A stretch of 64,000 nucleotides of DNA from Ancylobacter radicis (lineage in GTDB: Bacteria; Pseudomonadota; Alphaproteobacteria; Rhizobiales; Xanthobacteraceae). Shown here one piece after another: positions 49,454 to 59,832 of the stretch (the stretch's first letter is position 1; every line of letters starts with the position of its first letter). The notes under the pieces were generated by a model. It did not search any database, had not been told where the DNA came from, and worked only from the letters and a program-made list of their open reading frames with translations. Both the position numbers and the translations under genes were made by a program. The stretch is taken from NCBI RefSeq assembly GCF_018449475.1, contig NZ_JAHCQH010000014.1:186001-250000 (forward strand), read 5' to 3'.

Positions 49454-50818
49454 ATGCCCATCGACATCCTGATGCCGGCCCTGTCTCCGACCATGGAGAA
49501 GGGCAACCTCGCCAAATGGCTGAAGAAGGAAGGCGACAAGGTCGCGCCCGGTGACGTGATCGCCGAAATCGAGACCGACAAGGCCACGATGGAAGTCGAG
49601 GCGATCGACGAGGGCGTGCTGGCCAAGATCCTGGTGCCGGAAGGCACGCAGGACGTGCCGGTGAACCAGCTCATCGCCGTGCTCGCCACCGAGGGCGAGG
49701 ATGCGAAGGCCATCGCCGCCGGTGGCGCCGCGCCCAAGGTCGAAGCCCCCAAGGCGGAAACTCCGAAGGCTGAGGCCCCGAAGGCGGCCGAACCGGCTGC
49801 GGCTCCCGCGCCCGTGGCCGCCGCTCCTGCGGCGCCCGCTCCCGCCGCTTCGGGCGAGCGCGTGTTCGCCTCGCCGCTGGCCCGCCGTCTGGCCAAGGAG
49901 AAGGGCGTCGACCTCGCCTCTGTGAAGGGTTCCGGCCCGCGCGGACGCATCGTCGCCGCCGATGTCGCCACCGCCACGCCCGGCGCCGCCAAGCCCGCGA
50001 CGTCGTCCGCTCCGGCCCCGTCCGCCGCCGCTCCCGCTGCGGCGCCGGTGGCACCCGCCGCGCCGTCCAACGCCGCGATCCTCGAACAGGCCAAGGCCTA
50101 TTACGAGCCGGGCACCTATGAGGAGATCCCGCTCGACGGGATGCGCCGCGTCATCGCCCAGCGCATGACCGAGGCCCGCCAGGCGGTGCCGACCTTCTAC
50201 CTCACGGTGGATTGCGACATGGACGCGCTGCTGAAGCTGCGCGAGGAACTGAACAAGGCCGCGCCCGAGAAGGACGGCAAGCCGTCCTACAAGCTCTCGG
50301 TCAACGACTTCGTCATCAAGGCCTATGCGCTCGCCTTCCAGCAGGTGCCGGATGCCAACATGGTGTGGGGCGGCGATCGCTACCTCAAGCTGAAGCACTC
50401 CGACATCGGCGTTGCCGTGGCGATCGACGGCGGCAAGGGGCTGCTCACCCCGATCATCCGCAAGGCCGAGACCAAGACCCTGTCGGCGATCTCCAACGAG
50501 ACCCGCGATCTCGCCGGCCGCGCCCGCAACAAGAAGCTGGCGCCTAACGAGTATCAGGGCGGCTCCTCGGCGATCTCCAATCTCGGCATGTTCGGGATGA
50601 AGAACTTCACCGCCATCATCAACCCGCCGCACGCGACCATTCTCGCGGTCGGCGCGAGCGAGCAGCGCGCCGTGGTGAAGAAGGGCGAGCTGGCGGTTGC
50701 CACCGTGATGACCGTCACCATCTCCTGCGATCATCGCGTCATGGACGGCGCCATGGGCGCCCAGCTTCTCAGCGCCTTCAAGGCGATCATCGAGAAGCCG
50801 ATGTCGATGCTGGTCTGA
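49454..50818 (+). CDS. pdhC: Dihydrolipoamide acetyltransferase (PDH E2)
   Basis: Core of the pyruvate dehydrogenase complex; moves the acetyl group from lipoate to CoA. The 454 aa protein has one lipoyl domain (Lys in [12 protein letters not shown]), an Ala/Pro/Lys linker, a peripheral-subunit-binding domain (ASPLARRLAKEKGVDLASVK), and a second Ala/Pro linker. The catalytic domain carries the active-site motif CDHRVMDGAMGAQLL. It starts 14 bases after pdhB and lpdA follows by 9 bases. Confidence 0.97.
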   Translation: MPIDILMPALSPTMEKGNLAKWLKKEGDKVAPGDVIAEIETDKATMEVEAIDEGVLAKILVPEGTQDVPVNQLIAVLATEGEDAKAIAAGGAAPKVEAPKAETPKAEAPKAAEPAAAPAPVAAAPAAPAPAASGERVFASPLARRLAKEKGVDLASVKGSGPRGRIVAADVATATPGAAKPATSSAPAPSAAAPAAAPVAPAAPSNAAILEQAKAYYEPGTYEEIPLDGMRRVIAQRMTEARQAVPTFYLTVDCDMDALLKLREELNKAAPEKDGKPSYKLSVNDFVIKAYALAFQQVPDANMVWGGDRYLKLKHSDIGVAVAIDGGKGLLTPIIRKAETKTLSAISNETRDLAGRARNKKLAPNEYQGGSSAISNLGMFGMKNFTAIINPPHATILAVGASEQRAVVKKGELAVATVMTVTISCDHRVMDGAMGAQLLSAFKAIIEKPMSMLV

Positions 50819-50827
50819 GGAACGATC

Positions 50828-52246
50828 ATGGCGAACACCTACGACGTTCTGTTCATCGGCTCGGGCCCCGGCGGCTATGTCGGGGCCATCCGCGCCGCCC
50901 AGCTCGGCCTCAAGGTCGGCGTCATCGAGCGGCAATATGTCGGCGGCATCTGCCCGAACTGGGGCTGCATCCCGGCCAAGGCGCTGCTGCGCTCGGCCGA
51001 GATCTTCCACTATATCGAGCACGCCAAGGATTACGGCCTCGTCGCCGAGAAGTTCGGCGTCGACATTGCCGGCGTGGTGAAGCGTTCGCGCGGCATCGCC
51101 GCCCAGATGAGCAATGGCGTCGGCTTCCTCTTGAAGAAGAACAAGGTCGACGTGATCTGGGGGCAGGCGACGCTGACCGCCCCCGGCAAGGTCACGGTCG
51201 CCCCCTCCGCTGAACCCGCGCCCAAGGGCGCGCTGGCGGCGGGCGAGTACACGGCGAAGAACATCGTCATTGCCACCGGCGCCCGCCCGCGCGCGCTGCC
51301 CGGCATCGAGCCGGACAAGAAGCTGATCTGGACCTATTTCGAGGCGCTGGCCCCGGCCAGCGTGCCGAAGTCGCTGCTGATCATGGGCTCGGGCGCCATC
51401 GGCGTCGAATTCGCCTCCTTCTACAAGGCGATGGGTTCGGACGTGACCATTGTCGAACTCCTGCCGCAGATCCTCCCGGTCGAGGATGAGGAGATCGCCG
51501 AGCACGCCCGCAAGCGTTTCGAGAAGCAGGGCATCAAGATCCTCACCGGCGCCAAGGTCTCCAAGGTGGTGAAGGGCGCGGACAGCGTCACCGCCACCGT
51601 CGAGACGGCGGACGGCAAGAGCCAGACGATCACCGCCGACCGGCTGATTTCCGCTGTCGGCGTGGTCGGCAACATCGAGAATCTCGGCCTTGAGGCGCTC
51701 GGCGTGAAGACCGACCGTGGCTGCGTGGTGGTGGACGGCCTGTGCCGCACCAACATTCCCGGCCTCTGGGCCATTGGCGATGTCGCCGGCCCGCCCATGC
51801 TGGCCCACAAGGCCGAGCATGAGGGCGTGATCGCGGCGGAAGCCATCGCCGGCAAGCATGCCCATCCGATGGACAAGCTGATGATCCCCGGCTGCACCTA
51901 TTGCATGCCGCAGATCGCCTCCGTCGGCCTCACCGAGAAGCGGGCGAAGGAAGCCGGCTTCGAGATCAAGGTCGGCCGCTTTCCCTTCATCGGCAATGGC
52001 AAGGCCGTGGCGCTCGGCGAATCCGAGGGAATGGTCAAGACCATCTTCGACGCCAAGACCGGTCGCCTGCTCGGCGCGCATCTGGTCGGCGCGGAAGTCA
52101 CCGAGATGATTCAGGGCTTCGTTCTGGCGATGAATCTCGAGACCACCGAGGAAGAACTGATCAACGCGGTGTTCCCGCACCCGACCGTGTCCGAGACCAT
52201 GCATGAAAGCGTGCTGGCCGCGTTCGGGCGCGCCATCCACATGTGA
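50828..52246 (+). CDS. lpdA: Dihydrolipoyl dehydrogenase (PDH E3)
   Basis: FAD enzyme reoxidising dihydrolipoamide with NAD+. The 472 aa protein shows the FAD fold start YDVLFIGSGPGGYVGAIRAA, the redox disulfide in GGICPNWGCIPAKALLRS, the NAD-binding LLIMGSGAIGVEFASFYKAM, the second FAD motif PGLWAIGDVAGPPMLAHKA, and the C-terminal His-Glu pair in NAVFPHPTVSETMHES. Its position after pdhC marks it as the PDH-specific E3. Confidence 0.97.
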   Translation: MANTYDVLFIGSGPGGYVGAIRAAQLGLKVGVIERQYVGGICPNWGCIPAKALLRSAEIFHYIEHAKDYGLVAEKFGVDIAGVVKRSRGIAAQMSNGVGFLLKKNKVDVIWGQATLTAPGKVTVAPSAEPAPKGALAAGEYTAKNIVIATGARPRALPGIEPDKKLIWTYFEALAPASVPKSLLIMGSGAIGVEFASFYKAMGSDVTIVELLPQILPVEDEEIAEHARKRFEKQGIKILTGAKVSKVVKGADSVTATVETADGKSQTITADRLISAVGVVGNIENLGLEALGVKTDRGCVVVDGLCRTNIPGLWAIGDVAGPPMLAHKAEHEGVIAAEAIAGKHAHPMDKLMIPGCTYCMPQIASVGLTEKRAKEAGFEIKVGRFPFIGNGKAVALGESEGMVKTIFDAKTGRLLGAHLVGAEVTEMIQGFVLAMNLETTEEELINAVFPHPTVSETMHESVLAAFGRAIHM

Positions 52247-52356
52247 TGTGCCGGCGGCAGGGCGTGGCTGACTGACAGTCACGCTCCCGTCACCCGCCTG
52301 ATCTTGCCTTGGAACAGACGCAACGCCACATTCGGCGCTGTATCGCAGGAGGTAAC

Positions 52357-52605
52357 ATGACGGGTGTCGGTATTTTCGGCGCGATCATCATCGGCATCTT
52401 CGCCGGCTGGATCGCGGAGAAGGCGTTGGGGCGCAGCCACGGGCTGTTCGTCAATCTCATCGTCGGGCTGGTCGGTTCGCTGCTCGGCGCGGTTCTGTTC
52501 TCCACGCTGAACATCAATGTGCAGGCCGGCTGGATCGGTAGCCTGATCGTTTCCTCGGTGGGCGCGGTCGTTCTGCTGTTTCTGCTGGGCCTGTTGCGGC
52601 GCTGA
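52357..52605 (+). CDS. GlsB/YeaQ/YmgE-family membrane protein
   Basis: The 82 aa protein has three short glycine-rich membrane helices (GIFGAIIIGIFAGWIAEKAL, LIVGLVGSLLGAVLFSTLNI, SLIVSSVGAVVLLFLLGLLR), the typical transglycosylase-associated/GlsB pattern linked to general stress. The start is ATG 52357 with a near-ideal AGGAGGTAAC site. It stands between lpdA and lipA with its own 110-base upstream gap and may have its own promoter. Confidence 0.88.
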   Translation: MTGVGIFGAIIIGIFAGWIAEKALGRSHGLFVNLIVGLVGSLLGAVLFSTLNINVQAGWIGSLIVSSVGAVVLLFLLGLLRR

Positions 52606-52706
52606 CGCAGGGGCGTTCTGCGTCCCTATCGGTCGACGCCAGCCGCGCGCTCGACTAGGAATGAAGGGATGGCGCCCTTGGCGCGCCATCGCCCGGAAGG
52701 TCGCCC

Positions 52707-53717
52707 ATGGTCGTCGTCCTCAATACGCTGAACCGAGCCCTCGAAAAGCCGCGTCACCCGGAAAAGGTGAAGCGCGCCGAGACGCCGATCCTCAAGAAGC
52801 CGGACTGGATTCGTGTCCGCGCCCCCGGCACGCCCGGATGGCAGGAAACGGCGGACATTGTCCGCGCCAATGGCCTCGTGACCGTGTGCGAGGAGGCGAG
52901 TTGCCCGAATATCGGCGAGTGCTGGCAGAAGAAGCACGCCACCTTCATGATCATGGGCGACACCTGCACGCGCGCCTGTGCCTTCTGCAATGTGCGCACC
53001 GGCATGCCCGGCCCGCTCGATCAGGACGAGCCGCAAAAGGTGGCGGATGCCGTCGCCCGTCTCGGCCTTGAGCACGTCGTCATCACCTCGGTGGACCGCG
53101 ACGATCTCGCCGATGGCGGCGCCGAGCATTTCGCCCGCACCATTCGCGCCATTCGCGCCACCAGCCCGAAGACCACCATCGAAATCCTCACCCCCGATTT
53201 CCTGCGCAAGGACGGGGCGCTGGAAGTGGTGGTGGCGGCTCGGCCGGACGTGTTCAACCACAATCTGGAATGCGTGCCCTCGCTCTATCTGAAGGTGCGG
53301 CCCGGCGCGCGCTACTTCCACTCGCTGCGCCTGCTGCAGCGGGTGAAGGAACTGGACCCGACCATCTTCACCAAGTCCGGCATCATGGTCGGGCTGGGTG
53401 AGGTGCGTAACGAGGTGCTCCAGCTGATGGACGATCTGCGCTCGGCGGAGATCGACTTCATGACCATCGGCCAGTATCTCCAGCCGACCCGCAAGCACCA
53501 CCCGGTCATGGCCTTCATCACGCCGGAGGACTTCAAGTCCTACGAGACCATCGCCTATGCCAAGGGTTTTCTGATGGTCTCGTCGAGCCCGCTGACGCGC
53601 TCCTCCCACCATGCCGGCGAGGATTTCGCCCGGCTGCGCGCCGCCCGCGCCGCCAAGCTCGGGACCGACGCCGTCGCCACCGCGCGCCCCGGCGTGGCGC
53701 ATATGGCGACCGCCTGA
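52707..53717 (+). CDS. lipA: Lipoyl synthase
   Basis: Radical-SAM enzyme that inserts two sulfurs into octanoyl groups on lipoyl domains, including those of the PdhB and PdhC proteins encoded just upstream. The 336 aa protein shows the auxiliary cluster motif [12 protein letters not shown], the radical-SAM motif [23 protein letters not shown], and the C-terminal [13 protein letters not shown] with the conserved RSS end-motif. The ATG has GGAAGG upstream. ratA follows 3 bases after the stop. Confidence 0.97.
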   Translation: MVVVLNTLNRALEKPRHPEKVKRAETPILKKPDWIRVRAPGTPGWQETADIVRANGLVTVCEEASCPNIGECWQKKHATFMIMGDTCTRACAFCNVRTGMPGPLDQDEPQKVADAVARLGLEHVVITSVDRDDLADGGAEHFARTIRAIRATSPKTTIEILTPDFLRKDGALEVVVAARPDVFNHNLECVPSLYLKVRPGARYFHSLRLLQRVKELDPTIFTKSGIMVGLGEVRNEVLQLMDDLRSAEIDFMTIGQYLQPTRKHHPVMAFITPEDFKSYETIAYAKGFLMVSSSPLTRSSHHAGEDFARLRAARAAKLGTDAVATARPGVAHMATA

Positions 53718-53720
53718 GCC

Positions 53721-54191
53721 ATGCCGTCCTTCCGCAACAAGCGGCGCGTCGCCCATTCCGCCACGCACATGTTCGATCTGGTGGCGGATGTGGATCGCTA
53801 CCCGGAATTCGTGCCGCTGTGCGAGAGCCTGTCGGTGCGGCGCCGGGTGGCCAGCGGGGAGGGCGTCGACATCCTCGTCGCCGACATGACCGTCGCCTAC
53901 AAGGTGTTCCGCGAGAGCTTCACCAGCCGCGTCACGCTGGACCGGCCGCGCCTCGTCATCGTGGTGGAATATCTCGACGGGCCGTTCAGCCGGCTGGAGA
54001 ATCGCTGGAGCTTCAAGCCGGACGGCGAGCACGCCTGCGAGGTGGAGTTCTACATTTCCTATGAGTTCCGCTCGCGCACCCTCGGCCTGCTGATGGGCGC
54101 GATGTTCGACGCCGCGTTCCGCCGCTTCGCCGATGCCTTCGAAAAGCGGGCCGATGCGGTTTATGGCCGTCAGGGCGTGACAGGTTCCTGA
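53721..54191 (+). CDS. RatA/COQ10-family SRPBCC (START-like) protein
   Basis: The 156 aa protein reads HMFDLVADVDRYPEFVPLCE at the start and ends in a helix typical of the polyketide-cyclase/START fold. Alphaproteobacterial members next to lipA are related to mitochondrial Coq10, a ubiquinone-binding chaperone. The RatA toxin name comes from E. coli and should not be taken as function here. It is probably co-transcribed with lipA. The 3' end overlaps pncC by 22 bases, convergently. Confidence 0.9.
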   Translation: MPSFRNKRRVAHSATHMFDLVADVDRYPEFVPLCESLSVRRRVASGEGVDILVADMTVAYKVFRESFTSRVTLDRPRLVIVVEYLDGPFSRLENRWSFKPDGEHACEVEFYISYEFRSRTLGLLMGAMFDAAFRRFADAFEKRADAVYGRQGVTGS

Positions 54192-54691
54192 GCCGCCAGC
54201 TCGGCCAGCATCGCCAGCGCCGTCAGCACGGAGAGCCGGCGCACCCCGGAGCGGTCCTCACCCGCGAACACCTCCCGCCGCTCGACCATCCGCCCGCTGG
54301 CGCTGGCGGCGGCGAAATGGACGAGGCCGACCGGCTTTGAAGCCGAACCGCCGCCGGGCCCGGCAATGCCGGTGATCGACACGCCAAGCGAGGTGCCGGC
54401 GACGCGCAGCAGACCGCTCACCATCTCCCGCGCCGTCTGCGCACTCACCGCGCCATGGGCCTTGAGCGAGGCGGGGGAGACGCCGAGCATCTGCTGCTTG
54501 GCCGTGTTCGAATAGGTGACATAGCCCCGGTCGACCACATCGGAGGAACCGGCGATCTCGGTCAGGGCGCCGGCGACGAGGCCCCCGGTGCAGGATTCGG
54601 CGGTCGCGACGGTGAGGCCGCGCGCGCGGCACAGGTCGAGCACGCGGATCGCCTGTAGGATGACGGCGTCGACGTGATCCTGATCGGTCAT
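54170..54691 (-). CDS. pncC: Nicotinamide-nucleotide amidohydrolase PncC (CinA C-terminal domain)
   Basis: Deamidates NMN to nicotinate mononucleotide in the pyridine nucleotide cycle. The 173 aa stand-alone CinA-C domain shows LTVATAESCTGGLVAGALTE (active-site Ser region), VTYSNTAKQQMLGV, AREMVSGLL and GIAGPGGGSASKPVGLV. ATG 54691 is chosen because GAGG lies about 8 bases upstream; the frame is open to 54721. It lies 47 bases after ispDF on the same strand. Confidence 0.93.
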   Translation of the reverse strand: MTDQDHVDAVILQAIRVLDLCRARGLTVATAESCTGGLVAGALTEIAGSSDVVDRGYVTYSNTAKQQMLGVSPASLKAHGAVSAQTAREMVSGLLRVAGTSLGVSITGIAGPGGGSASKPVGLVHFAAASASGRMVERREVFAGEDRSGVRRLSVLTALAMLAELAAQEPVTP

Positions 54692-54738
54692 GGCGTGATC
54701 CTCATTGGCCTGACTGTTCACCTCACTGCACTCACCTG

Positions 54739-55941
54739 CTAGTCGAGCCAGGGCAGCCGCACCGTCGCCGCCGCCAGCGCCGCGATGCCTTCGCCGCGCC
54801 CGGTGAACCCCAGCCGCTCGCTGGTCGTGGCCTTGACGGAAACCCGCGCCGGAGAGATTTCCACAATCTCCGCAATAGCCTGGCGCATGGCGTCGCGATG
54901 CGGGCCGATCTTCGGCGCTTCACATATTACCGTCGCGTCGAGATGGGTGATCAACCCGCCCGCCTGCCGCACCAGAGCCGCCGCATGGGCCAGAAAACGG
55001 TCGGACGAGGCGCCTTTCCATTGTGGATCAGAAGGCGGAAAATGCGAGCCAATATCGGCACTTGCGACCGTTCCCAGAAGTGCGTCGGTAAGGGCGTGAA
55101 GCACCACGTCAGCATCCGAATGGCCGGCAAGCCCCTGCGTGAAAGGTATTTTTACACCTCCAAGCACGACATGATCGCCCTCGCCAAAGGCATGGACGTC
55201 AAAGCCGGTGGCGGTGCGGACATCGAGGAGGTCGGCGGCGGCGCGTCGTTCGGCGGTCACGAAATCCTCTTGGGTGGTCAGTTTGATATTCGCGGGATCG
55301 CCGGCAAAGGCAAAGACGCGGTGCCCGGCGGCCTCGGCCACCGCCGCGTCATCGGTCAGCGTGTCGACGGGCGCGGCCCGATGGGCGTGCAAAATCAACG
55401 CGTAACGAAAGGCTTGCGGGGTCTGCACGCTGCGCAGGCGGTCGCGATCCGGGCCGGTGGAGAGGCTGTCATCGGCGCCCAGCGCCTTGATCGTGTCGAC
55501 CAGTTTGAGGGCGGGAATGGCCGCCCCATGGTCGCGCGCGGCCGCGATGGCCTCCGCGATGAGCCGGTCGCTGACAAAGGGGCGGGCGGCATCATGGATC
55601 AGCACGAGGTCCGGCGGGTCGCCTGCGAGGGCCTCAAGGCCCGCCCGGACCGACGCCTGCCGGGTCTCGCCGCCCGTCACCGGTGTTTTTATACCTCTGA
55701 CGTCCCGCATCGATTCGGCGCACAGTGCGGCGTGGTCCGGGTGGATGACGGGGAGGATATGGCGGATCCCGGGATGGCCGGCAAAGCGTTGCAATGTCTG
55801 GCGCAGCACGGTCTGCCCGCCAATGGTGCGGAACTGCTTGGGCAATCCCTCGCCCGCTCTTTGGCCGCGCCCTGCCGCCACCACGATCACGTCCGTGCGC
55901 ATCGCCGCCGTCACCACCTCATTGGCTGATCTCACCGTCAT
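54739..55941 (-). CDS. ispDF: Bifunctional IspD/IspF (MEP-CT and MEcPP synthase)
   Basis: Fuses two steps of the MEP isoprenoid pathway. The N-terminal IspD half shows [18 protein letters not shown] (CTP loop), [14 protein letters not shown], and [15 protein letters not shown]. The C-terminal IspF half, from about residue 240 of the chosen protein, shows [49 protein letters not shown] and [20 protein letters not shown]. Length is 400 aa from ATG 55941. ATG 55902 and 56007 are also in frame and none has a strong ribosome binding site. It supplies precursors used by UppS. Confidence 0.95.
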   Translation of the reverse strand: MTVRSANEVVTAAMRTDVIVVAAGRGQRAGEGLPKQFRTIGGQTVLRQTLQRFAGHPGIRHILPVIHPDHAALCAESMRDVRGIKTPVTGGETRQASVRAGLEALAGDPPDLVLIHDAARPFVSDRLIAEAIAAARDHGAAIPALKLVDTIKALGADDSLSTGPDRDRLRSVQTPQAFRYALILHAHRAAPVDTLTDDAAVAEAAGHRVFAFAGDPANIKLTTQEDFVTAERRAAADLLDVRTATGFDVHAFGEGDHVVLGGVKIPFTQGLAGHSDADVVLHALTDALLGTVASADIGSHFPPSDPQWKGASSDRFLAHAAALVRQAGGLITHLDATVICEAPKIGPHRDAMRQAIAEIVEISPARVSVKATTSERLGFTGRGEGIAALAAATVRLPWLD

Positions 55942-56023
55942 CAGCCCCGCTTGCCCTCGCCGTCCGTTTAGCGCAAAAGCGCAGAGGGTTTGCAAATCAT
56001 TTGACATAAGTCACTCGGAAGGG

Positions 56024-56064
56024 TTGATGGCAGGCGCGGCATGGCTATTATGTAGGCATAGCCA
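56024..56064 (+). promoter_or_regulatory. Candidate promoter and dyad for dusB-ntrBC
   Basis: TTGATG (56024-56029) and TATTAT (56046-56051) with a 16-base spacer form a plausible sigma70-type promoter about 50 bases before the dusB start. A perfect inverted repeat TGGCTAT-N9-ATAGCCA (56042-56064) covers the -10, which would suit a repressor. TTGACA at 56001 has no matching -10 at normal spacing. Confidence 0.4.
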
Positions 56065-56100
56065 GCCGGGCTCATTTCCTGTGCATCGAGTGATCAAGGT

Positions 56101-57132
56101 TTGACCCTTTCCGTCTCCGCCAATACCAAATTACCGATCGGGCCGGTTTCGGTGCCGAATCGCGTGGTGCTGGCGCCCATGGCCGGCATTACCGATGCCC
56201 CGCTGCGGCGCATGGCGCTGCGCTATGGCGCGGGTCTGGTCGTGTCGGAAATGGTGGCATCCGATGCGCTGGCGCGCGGTCACGAGGAGACCGTGCTGCG
56301 GGCGGAAGGCGAGGGCGTCGCGATTCACGCCGTGCAGCTTGCCGGCAACCAGCCGGGCTCCATGGCCCATGCCGCGCGGATCGCCGAAGGCGCGGGCGCG
56401 GCGATCATCGACATCAATATGGGCTGTCCGGCCAAGCGCGTGACCACCGGTCTCGCAGGTTCGGCGCTGCTGCGCGACCTCGATCTCGCCACCCGCATCA
56501 TCGAGGCCGTGGTGTCCGCCGTGAAGGTGCCGGTGACACTTAAAACCCGTCTTGGGTGGGATGATACCGCAACCGTGGCCCCGGAGCTTGCCCGCCGCGC
56601 CGAGGCGATCGGCGTTCAGCTCATCACCATTCACGGCCGCACGCGCTGCCAGTTCTACACCGGCCGCGCGGACTGGAGTGCCATCCGGGCGATTTCCGAG
56701 GCGGTTTCGATTCCCGTTCTGGCCAATGGGGATCTGGTGGATGCCGAGGACGCCCCCGCCATGCTGGCGGCCTCCGGCGCCACCGGCCTGATGGTCGGGC
56801 GCGGCGCGCAGGGCCGCCCCTGGTTTCCTGGCCAGGTCGCAGCCCGTCTCGCCACTGGCCACGTGCCGGCCGATCCGGCGCTGGCCGAGCAGCGCGACGT
56901 TCTGCTGGAACTGTATGATGGCTGGCTCGCCCATTATGGCCGGGAGCTTGGCCTGCGCTGCGCGCGCAAGCATATCGGCTGGGCGCTCGCGGCCGCCGCG
57001 CACAGCGCCGGTCGCCCGCCCGAAACCGCTCGCCTCTGGCGCCAGCGCCTGCTGACATTGGATGAGCCGGCTCATGTCGCCGCCGGCATTCGCGATGCCT
57101 ATGACGACCTCGCCTGGAGACACGCGGCATGA
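56101..57132 (+). CDS. dusB: tRNA-dihydrouridine synthase (NifR3/DusB type)
   Basis: Flavoenzyme reducing uridine to dihydrouridine in tRNA. The 343 aa protein shows [40 protein letters not shown] (catalytic Cys), [23 protein letters not shown] and [14 protein letters not shown]. The start is TTG 56101, close to where NifR3 proteins begin; no ATG fits. It overlaps ntrB by ATGA, as in the classic nifR3-ntrB-ntrC operon of alphaproteobacteria. Confidence 0.95.
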   Translation: MTLSVSANTKLPIGPVSVPNRVVLAPMAGITDAPLRRMALRYGAGLVVSEMVASDALARGHEETVLRAEGEGVAIHAVQLAGNQPGSMAHAARIAEGAGAAIIDINMGCPAKRVTTGLAGSALLRDLDLATRIIEAVVSAVKVPVTLKTRLGWDDTATVAPELARRAEAIGVQLITIHGRTRCQFYTGRADWSAIRAISEAVSIPVLANGDLVDAEDAPAMLAASGATGLMVGRGAQGRPWFPGQVAARLATGHVPADPALAEQRDVLLELYDGWLAHYGRELGLRCARKHIGWALAAAAHSAGRPPETARLWRQRLLTLDEPAHVAAGIRDAYDDLAWRHAA

Positions 57133-58259
57133 CGTTGGCGCCTTCGGACCAAGCCTCCACGCCTGCGGCCCGTATCAATGCGGAAGCCGTGGTCAATGCC
57201 TTGCCGCATCCGGTGATCACGGTGGCGGAGGATGGGCGGCTGGTGGACGCCAATGTCGCGGCCGAGGCCTTCTTCGAGGCCTCGCTGGCGGTGCTCGTCC
57301 GGCATCGGCTGCAAGACTTCGTGCCGTTCGGAAGCCCGATCCTATCGCTGGTCGATCAGGTGCGCGCCCGAGGGGCGGCGGTTAATGAATACCGCGTTGA
57401 TCTCGGCACGCCACGCAATGGCGGCGAGCGCATCGTCGACATCCATGTCGCGCCCTTGTCGGAGGTTGCCGGGCAGGTGGTCATCATGCTCCAGGAGCGG
57501 ACCATTGCCGACAAGATGGACCGCCAGCTCACCCATCGCGGCGCCGCCCGCTCGGTGACGGCGCTGGCCGCCATGCTCGCCCATGAGATCAAGAATCCGC
57601 TGTCCGGCATTCGCGGCGCGGCGCAACTGCTTGAATTGTCGGCCAGCGATGACGACAGGTCGCTCACCCGGCTGATCACCGATGAGGCCGACCGGATCGT
57701 CAAGCTGGTCGACCGGATGGAGGTGTTCTCCGACGAGCGCCCCATCGAGCGCGAGCCGGTCAACATCCACGCGGTGCTGGAGCATGTGCGCACGCTGGCC
57801 AGCTCGGGTTTCGCGCGGCACATCCGCTTCGTCGAGGAGTATGATCCCTCGCTGCCGCCGGTATTCGCCAACCGTGACCAGCTTGTGCAGGTGTTCCTGA
57901 ATCTCGTGAAGAACGCTGCCGAAGCCATTGGCGAATCATCAGATGGTGAGATTCAACTCACCACGGCGTTCCGTCCCGGCGTGCGCCTCATGGTGCCGGG
58001 CGCACCGGCGCGGGTGAGCCTGCCGCTGGAATTCTGCGTGAAGGACAACGGTCCCGGAGTACCGGAAGACCTGATGCCTCACCTGTTCGATCCCTTCGTC
58101 ACCACCAAGCCGACCGGCACCGGGCTGGGCCTTGCTCTGGTGGCGAAGATCGTCGGCGACCATGGCGGTATCATCGAGTGCGACAGCCAGCCGCGCCGTA
58201 CCACCTTCCGTGTCCTCATGCCCATGTACCGCGCCAGCCGCGGTAGCGAGAACAGTTGA
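57129..58259 (+). CDS. ntrB: Nitrogen regulation sensor kinase NtrB
   Basis: Cytoplasmic kinase/phosphatase that acts on NtrC under PII control. The 376 aa protein has an N-terminal PAS domain ([20 protein letters not shown]). The HisKA phosphorylation site is in [20 protein letters not shown]. The HATPase has an N-box [12 protein letters not shown] and G-boxes [19 protein letters not shown] and [19 protein letters not shown]. Its ATG overlaps the dusB stop. Confidence 0.97.
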   Translation: MTLAPSDQASTPAARINAEAVVNALPHPVITVAEDGRLVDANVAAEAFFEASLAVLVRHRLQDFVPFGSPILSLVDQVRARGAAVNEYRVDLGTPRNGGERIVDIHVAPLSEVAGQVVIMLQERTIADKMDRQLTHRGAARSVTALAAMLAHEIKNPLSGIRGAAQLLELSASDDDRSLTRLITDEADRIVKLVDRMEVFSDERPIEREPVNIHAVLEHVRTLASSGFARHIRFVEEYDPSLPPVFANRDQLVQVFLNLVKNAAEAIGESSDGEIQLTTAFRPGVRLMVPGAPARVSLPLEFCVKDNGPGVPEDLMPHLFDPFVTTKPTGTGLGLALVAKIVGDHGGIIECDSQPRRTTFRVLMPMYRASRGSENS

Positions 58260-58267
58260 GAACGCTA

Positions 58268-59713
<1,446 letters not shown>

Positions 59714-59832
59714 AATGGTGCGACTTCCGCGAATAAATCGCGGGAGTGCCCTTCTCTGTCACATTTTTGCACCAGTGTCGTCTCACTGCATCACTTGAGC
59801 CGGCCGAATCCCGCCCGCCGGCAGGGTGATGA

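Noticed and set aside
53721-54191. Reading the RatA-like gene as a toxin of a toxin-antitoxin pair
   Set aside because: No RatB-type partner is adjacent; lipA-linked alphaproteobacterial members belong with COQ10-like ubiquinone proteins.
56001-56006. TTGACA as the -35 of a dusB promoter
   Set aside because: At 16-18 bases downstream there is only TTGATG or nearby GC-rich sequence, not a -10; the 56024/56046 pair fits better.
58256-58267. TTG 58256 as the ntrC start
   Set aside because: ATG 58268 is four codons downstream and gives the usual receiver-domain N-terminus; TTG remains only a possibility.
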